Source: Corynebacterium mustelae (GTDB lineage Bacteria > Actinomycetota > Actinomycetes > Mycobacteriales > Mycobacteriaceae). From it: a stretch of 64,000 bases of DNA. The translations under genes and the position numbers were made by a program. The stretch covers positions 2,976,001-3,040,000 of the forward strand of contig NZ_CP011542.1 of NCBI RefSeq assembly GCF_001020985.1, in the 5' to 3' direction. Under the pieces are notes generated by a model. It was not told the DNA's origin. It ran no database searches and was given only the letters and a program-made list of their open reading frames with translations. This document shows positions 60,783 through 64,000 of this stretch, in pieces. How positions within the stretch are numbered: position 1 is the first letter of the stretch; every line of letters starts with the position of its first letter.

Positions 60783-61811
60783 TTAGTCGTAGCGGATTGC
60801 CATGCGGCCATCAATCGCACCGTTGCGCATGTCTTCAAATACCGAGTTCACGTCACCGAGTTTGCATTCGGTGACGGTGGGCTTGATTAGACCCCGTGCA
60901 TAGAAGTCCAGTGCTTCTTCCAGATCTTGGCGGGTTCCCACCAAAGAGCCGCGAATTGTCAAAGCCTTGAACACAATGTCGAAGATTGGTGCTGGGAAAT
61001 CTCCTGGCGGTAGACCATTGAATACGATCGTTCCGCCCTTGCGGGTCATGTCGATCGCCTGACCAAAAGCCTTAGGGTGAACCGCAGTAACCAGCACACC
61101 GTGGGCGCCACCCTTGGTGTATTCGTTGATGGCAGCAGCAGGATCCGTTTCCGCCGCATTGACTGTGAATTCTGCACCGTGTTTCTTAGCCAGCTCCAGT
61201 TTTTCCGGCGCAATATCCACCGCAATGACGCGTAGTCCCATCGCAACGGCGTACTGCACCGCGATGTGGCCTAGACCGCCAACACCGGAAATAACCACAA
61301 ATTGCCCTGGCCGGGTGTCGGTTACTTTGAGTCCTTTGTACACTGTGACACCAGCGCACAGGATTGGTGCGACTTCTACGGGGTCGGCTCCCTCGGGGAT
61401 GCGAGCACAGTAGCGAGTGTCAACCAACATGTACTCACCGAAGGAACCATCGACGGTGTATCCGCCATACTCAGCTGAATTGCATAGCGTTTCCCAGCCG
61501 GTACGACAGTGTTCGCAGGTTCCACATGCGGACCATAGCCACACATTGCCCACCATGTCGCCCACTTGCACGTCATGGTCACCGGGGCCTAATTTCACTA
61601 CCTCGCCCACGCCTTCATGCCCTGGCACAAATGGGGGTTCTGGTTTGACTGGCCAATCGCCTTCCGCGGCATGGAGATCTGTGTGGCAGACACCGGAGGC
61701 GAGGTTTTTCACCAGCGCTTGATGCGGCCCTGGTTCTGGCAGGTCCAGGGTGCCAATTGTTAGTTCTGGACCGAATTCTTCAACGATTGCGGCATTAAAT
61801 TGATCGGACAT
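60783..61811 (-). CDS. adhP: Zinc-dependent alcohol dehydrogenase
   Basis: A 342-residue medium-chain dehydrogenase. The catalytic zinc ligands are in GVCHTDLHAAEGDWP and PGHEGVGEV, the structural zinc is bound by CGTCEHCRTGWETLC, and the NAD site is SGVGGLGHIAVQYA. Resembles E. coli AdhP. Start MSDQFNAAIVEEFG was chosen because AGAAAGG precedes it; ATG at 61847 was rejected. It lies downstream of ald, but a hairpin separates them. Probably converts ethanol to acetaldehyde, the substrate of Ald. Confidence 0.94.
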   Translation of the reverse strand: MSDQFNAAIVEEFGPELTIGTLDLPEPGPHQALVKNLASGVCHTDLHAAEGDWPVKPEPPFVPGHEGVGEVVKLGPGDHDVQVGDMVGNVWLWSACGTCEHCRTGWETLCNSAEYGGYTVDGSFGEYMLVDTRYCARIPEGADPVEVAPILCAGVTVYKGLKVTDTRPGQFVVISGVGGLGHIAVQYAVAMGLRVIAVDIAPEKLELAKKHGAEFTVNAAETDPAAAINEYTKGGAHGVLVTAVHPKAFGQAIDMTRKGGTIVFNGLPPGDFPAPIFDIVFKALTIRGSLVGTRQDLEEALDFYARGLIKPTVTECKLGDVNSVFEDMRNGAIDGRMAIRYD

Positions 61812-61865
61812 AGGGGGATACCTTTCTCCCAAAACCGGTAATAACAACAGTTTTCAATAACTGCT

Positions 61866-61901
61866 CAAAATGCCGAGAGACCGGGAATACCCGGTCTCTC
61901 G
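61866..61901 (-). terminator. Hairpin between ald and adhP
   Basis: A 12-bp perfect stem (CGAGAGACCGGG 61874-61885 with CCCGGTCTCTCG 61890-61901) and a four-base loop, followed on the minus strand by a short T run. It probably terminates or attenuates ald transcripts before adhP. Confidence 0.85.
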
Positions 61902-61939
61902 CTCGCCTATTCGTTAGGATTTTTTGTTTTAGTTACTTC

Positions 61940-63460
61940 CTAGAACAGACCCGTTGGATTCTCATCGTATGAAACCAGCATACACTTGGTTTCTTGGTAG
62001 TGATCCATCATCATCGCGTGATTTTCACGTCCAATACCGGACTGCTTGTAACCACCAAAAGCGGCGTGTGCTGGATAGTTGTGATAATTATTGACCCAGA
62101 TACGCCCCGCCTCAATAGCACGGGCAGCACGGTAAGCATTATTTTGATCGCGACTCCACACTCCGGCCCCCAAACCGTAGATGGTGTCGTTGGCAATCTC
62201 CATGGCCTCTTCGAATGTCTTAAAGGTAGTGACAGCCAAAACCGGTCCGAAGATTTCTTCCCGGAAGCAATTCATTGAGTTATCGCCCTTCATGATGGTC
62301 GGCTCAATATAGTAGCCACCCTCCAGGCCTTCAAACTGGGCAACTTTGCCACCGGTAAGCACCTCGGCGCCTTCTGCAGGGCCAGATTCTAAGTATCCGG
62401 TGATCTTTTCCATCTGTTCCTGCGAGGCCTGAGCGCCCATCATGGTATCCGTGTCCAACGGGTTTCCGGTCTTGATTTCTTTTACCTTTTGCACTGCAAG
62501 CGCAAGGAATTCCTCAGCTATGTCCTCATGAACCAATGCGCGGGAAGGGCAGGTGCAGACTTCACCTTGGTTGAGGGCAAACATAGCAAGACCTTCAATA
62601 CACTTGGCCCGGAAAGCATCATCTTTATCCATGACGTCTGGGAAGAAAATCGACGGGGATTTTCCGCCCAGCTCCAACGTGATAGGGATGATCTTGTCCG
62701 AGACTGCCTTGTGAATAATCTGGCCAACTGCAGTGGAACCAGTGAAGGCAATCTTGCCAATCCGGTTCGATGCGGTGAGCGCAGCGCCTGCTTCTTCACC
62801 AAAACCGTTGACTACATTGAGTACGCCAGTTGGCAGGAGATCTTCAATGAGCTCAATAAGCACCAAGAGGCTAGCTGGGGTCTGCTCAGCTGGCTTTAAA
62901 ACGATGCAGTTTCCAGCGGCTAGCGCAGGTGCGATCTTCCAGGCGGCCATGAGGATAGGGAAGTTCCATGGGATGATCTGCCCCACTACCCCAATGGGTT
63001 CCTTGAAATGATAAGCGACAGTGTTCTCGTCGATTTGCGAGATTCTCCCTTCTTGGGTGCGTGCCACACCGGCGAAATAGCGGAAGTGGTCGATAGCAAG
63101 CGGAATGTCTGCCGCCAATGTCTCCCGGATAGCCTTGCCATTTTCCCAGGTTTCAGCAACGGCGAGCTTTTCGAGGTTTTCTTCCAACCTATCCGCGATC
63201 TTATTCAGGATTAACGCCCGCTCAGCCGCCGACACTTTTGACCACTCCGCCTTGGCGGCGTGCGCCGCATCCAAAGCCAATTCGATATCTTCGGCGGTTG
63301 AGCGCGGAACCCGGGTAAAGACCTCGCCGGTAACTGGGGTAATGTTGTCGAAATATTCCCCTGCAACTGGCGGCACCCATGCACCCCCGATGAAGTTTTC
63401 GTATTGCTCTTTGTAATCAAAAATGGCGCCTGGGGTTCCAGGATTGGCGTAAACAGTCAT
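61940..63460 (-). CDS. ald: Aldehyde dehydrogenase (acetaldehyde dehydrogenase-like)
   Basis: A 506-residue NAD-dependent enzyme. Catalytic Cys302 lies in EVCTCPSR, the general-base Glu in [11 protein letters not shown] (E263), and the NAD loop is FTGSTAVGQ. The N-terminal [21 protein letters not shown] and C-terminal [11 protein letters not shown] fit the ethanol-utilisation ALDH of C. glutamicum (Ald). AAAGGA precedes the ATG. It oxidises acetaldehyde to acetate, feeding ackA-pta at 13-16 kb. Confidence 0.95.
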   Translation of the reverse strand: MTVYANPGTPGAIFDYKEQYENFIGGAWVPPVAGEYFDNITPVTGEVFTRVPRSTAEDIELALDAAHAAKAEWSKVSAAERALILNKIADRLEENLEKLAVAETWENGKAIRETLAADIPLAIDHFRYFAGVARTQEGRISQIDENTVAYHFKEPIGVVGQIIPWNFPILMAAWKIAPALAAGNCIVLKPAEQTPASLLVLIELIEDLLPTGVLNVVNGFGEEAGAALTASNRIGKIAFTGSTAVGQIIHKAVSDKIIPITLELGGKSPSIFFPDVMDKDDAFRAKCIEGLAMFALNQGEVCTCPSRALVHEDIAEEFLALAVQKVKEIKTGNPLDTDTMMGAQASQEQMEKITGYLESGPAEGAEVLTGGKVAQFEGLEGGYYIEPTIMKGDNSMNCFREEIFGPVLAVTTFKTFEEAMEIANDTIYGLGAGVWSRDQNNAYRAARAIEAGRIWVNNYHNYPAHAAFGGYKQSGIGRENHAMMMDHYQETKCMLVSYDENPTGLF

Positions 63461-63491
63461 GAAGATTCCTTTCGGTAGGAATTAAATCTTT

Positions 63492-63506
63492 TGGGGCATT
63501 ACCCCG
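63492..63506. promoter_or_regulatory. Paired RamA-like half-sites before ald
   Basis: TGGGGC (63492-63497) and ACCCCG (63501-63506) are two adjacent RamA-type G4/C4 boxes in inverted order, in the ald leader, about 30-45 bases before the start codon. RamA activates acetate and ethanol genes in C. glutamicum. The position downstream of the predicted start of transcription is unusual for an activator. Confidence 0.4.
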
Positions 63507-63528
63507 CCGTCACGCATGCGTTACCGCC

Positions 63529-63557
63529 ACTATAACCGTGACCTGAGTCACTGTAAA
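63529..63557 (-). promoter_or_regulatory. Predicted ald promoter
   Basis: On the minus strand TTTACA (63552-63557 region) is followed after 17 bp by TATAGT (63529-63534), a good -35/-10 pair. The start would be about 60 bases upstream of the ald ATG. The GlxR-like box lies in the spacer. Confidence 0.65.
63537..63552. promoter_or_regulatory. GlxR-like (CRP-type) box in the ald promoter
   Basis: CGTGACCTGAGTCACT is an inverted repeat with GTGA-N6-TCAC, matching the GlxR consensus TGTGA-N6-TCACA except for the outer bases. It sits between the -35 and -10 elements, where binding would repress. In C. glutamicum ald is known to be cAMP/GlxR- and RamA/RamB-controlled. Confidence 0.6.
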
Positions 63558-63620
63558 GGAAAAGAGTGACAGCAGCTATATGCAAAGAGTCGAATGCATA
63601 TCGACCATGCAGGCTGTCAC
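63555..63620 (-). terminator. Terminator after hspR
   Basis: GTGACAGC (63566-63573) pairs with GCTGTCAC (63613-63620) around an inner hairpin (ATATGCA/TGCATAT). On the minus strand it is followed by a T-rich tail (CTCTTTTCC) and lies 45 bp after the hspR stop. It probably ends the dnaK-grpE-dnaJ-hspR transcript whose other genes are beyond the window. Confidence 0.75.
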
Positions 63621-63664
63621 CCTTTTTGCTAATTTGGCTATATCCCCCGTTTGCTGCTCCAGGA

Positions 63665-64000
63665 TCAGCGTTTCCGACTCCGGCGCGGTTCCCACATCAC
63701 TACCGCCGTGGATCTAGGAACGTGGACGATTTCACCCCGGGGGCGCCCTCGTTTCAGATCCTCGTTTTCTTGTCTAACTTCCGCTAATTCCGCATGTAGT
63801 TTTTCGTTTTCCTTTTTCAATTCGATAATTGCTTTAATGCCCGCCAAATTAACGCCATCTTCTTGGCTGAGACGTTGCACGGTGCGCAACAGTTCGACGT
63901 CGGCACGCGAGTAGCGGCGCCCACCGCCGGTGGTGCGCTGCGGGGTCACCAATCCCATGCGGTCGTAGGTGCGTAGCGTTTGCGCATGCATTCCGGATAG
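63665..64000 (-). CDS. hspR: Heat-shock repressor HspR (MerR family), N-terminally cut by the window edge
   Basis: About 112 residues are visible; the first part of the helix-turn-helix is beyond the edge. Seen are the MerR-type GMHAQTLRTYDRMGLVTPQRTTGGGRRYS, then the coiled-coil segment AIIELKKENEKLHAELAEVRQENEDLK. It binds HAIR operators, one of which is in front of clpB in this window, and is usually the last gene of the dnaK operon. Expected to autoregulate with DnaK as co-repressor. Confidence 0.9.
   Translation of the reverse strand, partial: LSGMHAQTLRTYDRMGLVTPQRTTGGGRRYSRADVELLRTVQRLSQEDGVNLAGIKAIIELKKENEKLHAELAEVRQENEDLKRGRPRGEIVHVPRSTAVVMWEPRRSRKR

Overview
The window is a chromosomal segment of a Corynebacterium species. 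The gene order follows the C. glutamicum chromosome as I remember it: def / N-acetylglutamate synthase-like GNAT / xth / cls, then glnX-glnH-pknG, pta-ackA, fprA, purA, fba, a GH76 hydrolase, trmH, pyrE, a rhodanese, clpB, ald and hspR. The moderate GC content, GTG/TTG starts, a PknG without a rubredoxin module, a DUF222/HNH gene and a LytR_C protein also fit. No rRNA, tRNA, CRISPR array, phage or IS element was recognised.

Layout. 1-3.2 kb: a partial carboxylate-amine ligase with LytR_C and DUF3263 genes (minus), divergent from def and the GNAT gene. 3.2-7.2 kb: exonuclease III and cardiolipin synthase, convergent with a two-gene ABC exporter. 7.3-11.9 kb: glnX-glnH-pknG, a signalling operon with overlapping or nearly overlapping genes. 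12-17.6 kb: HNH protein, pta-ackA, fprA. 18-28.2 kb: GNAT, purT, purA, a TerD-like protein, a YbjN pair, a FUSC membrane protein and fba. 28.4-31.4 kb: an unrecognised helical protein and two envelope proteins, one a beta-lactamase-like lipoprotein. 31.7-48.2 kb: a nine-gene minus-strand cluster. 48.5-56.3 kb: GH76, trmH-pyrE, a membrane-anchored unknown, a rhodanese with Ser at the catalytic Cys position, YhhN and clpB. 56.5-64 kb: a His-rich mini-protein, a flavohaemoprotein-like reductase, a nitrilase-family amidase, a small helical protein plus alpha/beta hydrolase pair, zinc alcohol dehydrogenase, aldehyde dehydrogenase and the heat-shock repressor HspR.

Most unusual system. The nine-gene cluster encodes a TM2-domain protein, a small tri-spanning membrane protein, a secreted and anchored vWA receptor-like protein, a 1210-residue tubulin-like NTPase, a large membrane protein, a beta-rich protein, a GAP1-N-like protein, a degenerate vWA-like protein, a TRAFAC-type GTPase and a small membrane protein (ten CDSs if the last is counted apart from the nine-gene core). 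It looks like a membrane-spanning GTPase/tubulin/vWA machine. Six of its proteins carry a short DPF/NPF-acidic motif at a terminus or in a linker. The same motif occurs twice at the N terminus of PknG and in a membrane protein just outside the cluster, suggesting a shared docking code.

Non-coding signals. Three kinds of dispersed sequence stand out. First, an 11-bp word CGTCGA(A/C)AAGC occurs 24 times on the two strands, in genes read in different frames and in intergenic hairpins. Second, six copies of a roughly 65-bp intergenic element have conserved inverted arms (GTGTGCTGCG/CGCAGCACAC) and variable centres of nearly constant length. Third, the octamer TATTAAAG occurs 19 times, 18 of them in the first 23 kb. 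A HAIR operator for HspR lies upstream of clpB, and a GlxR-like box sits inside the predicted ald promoter.
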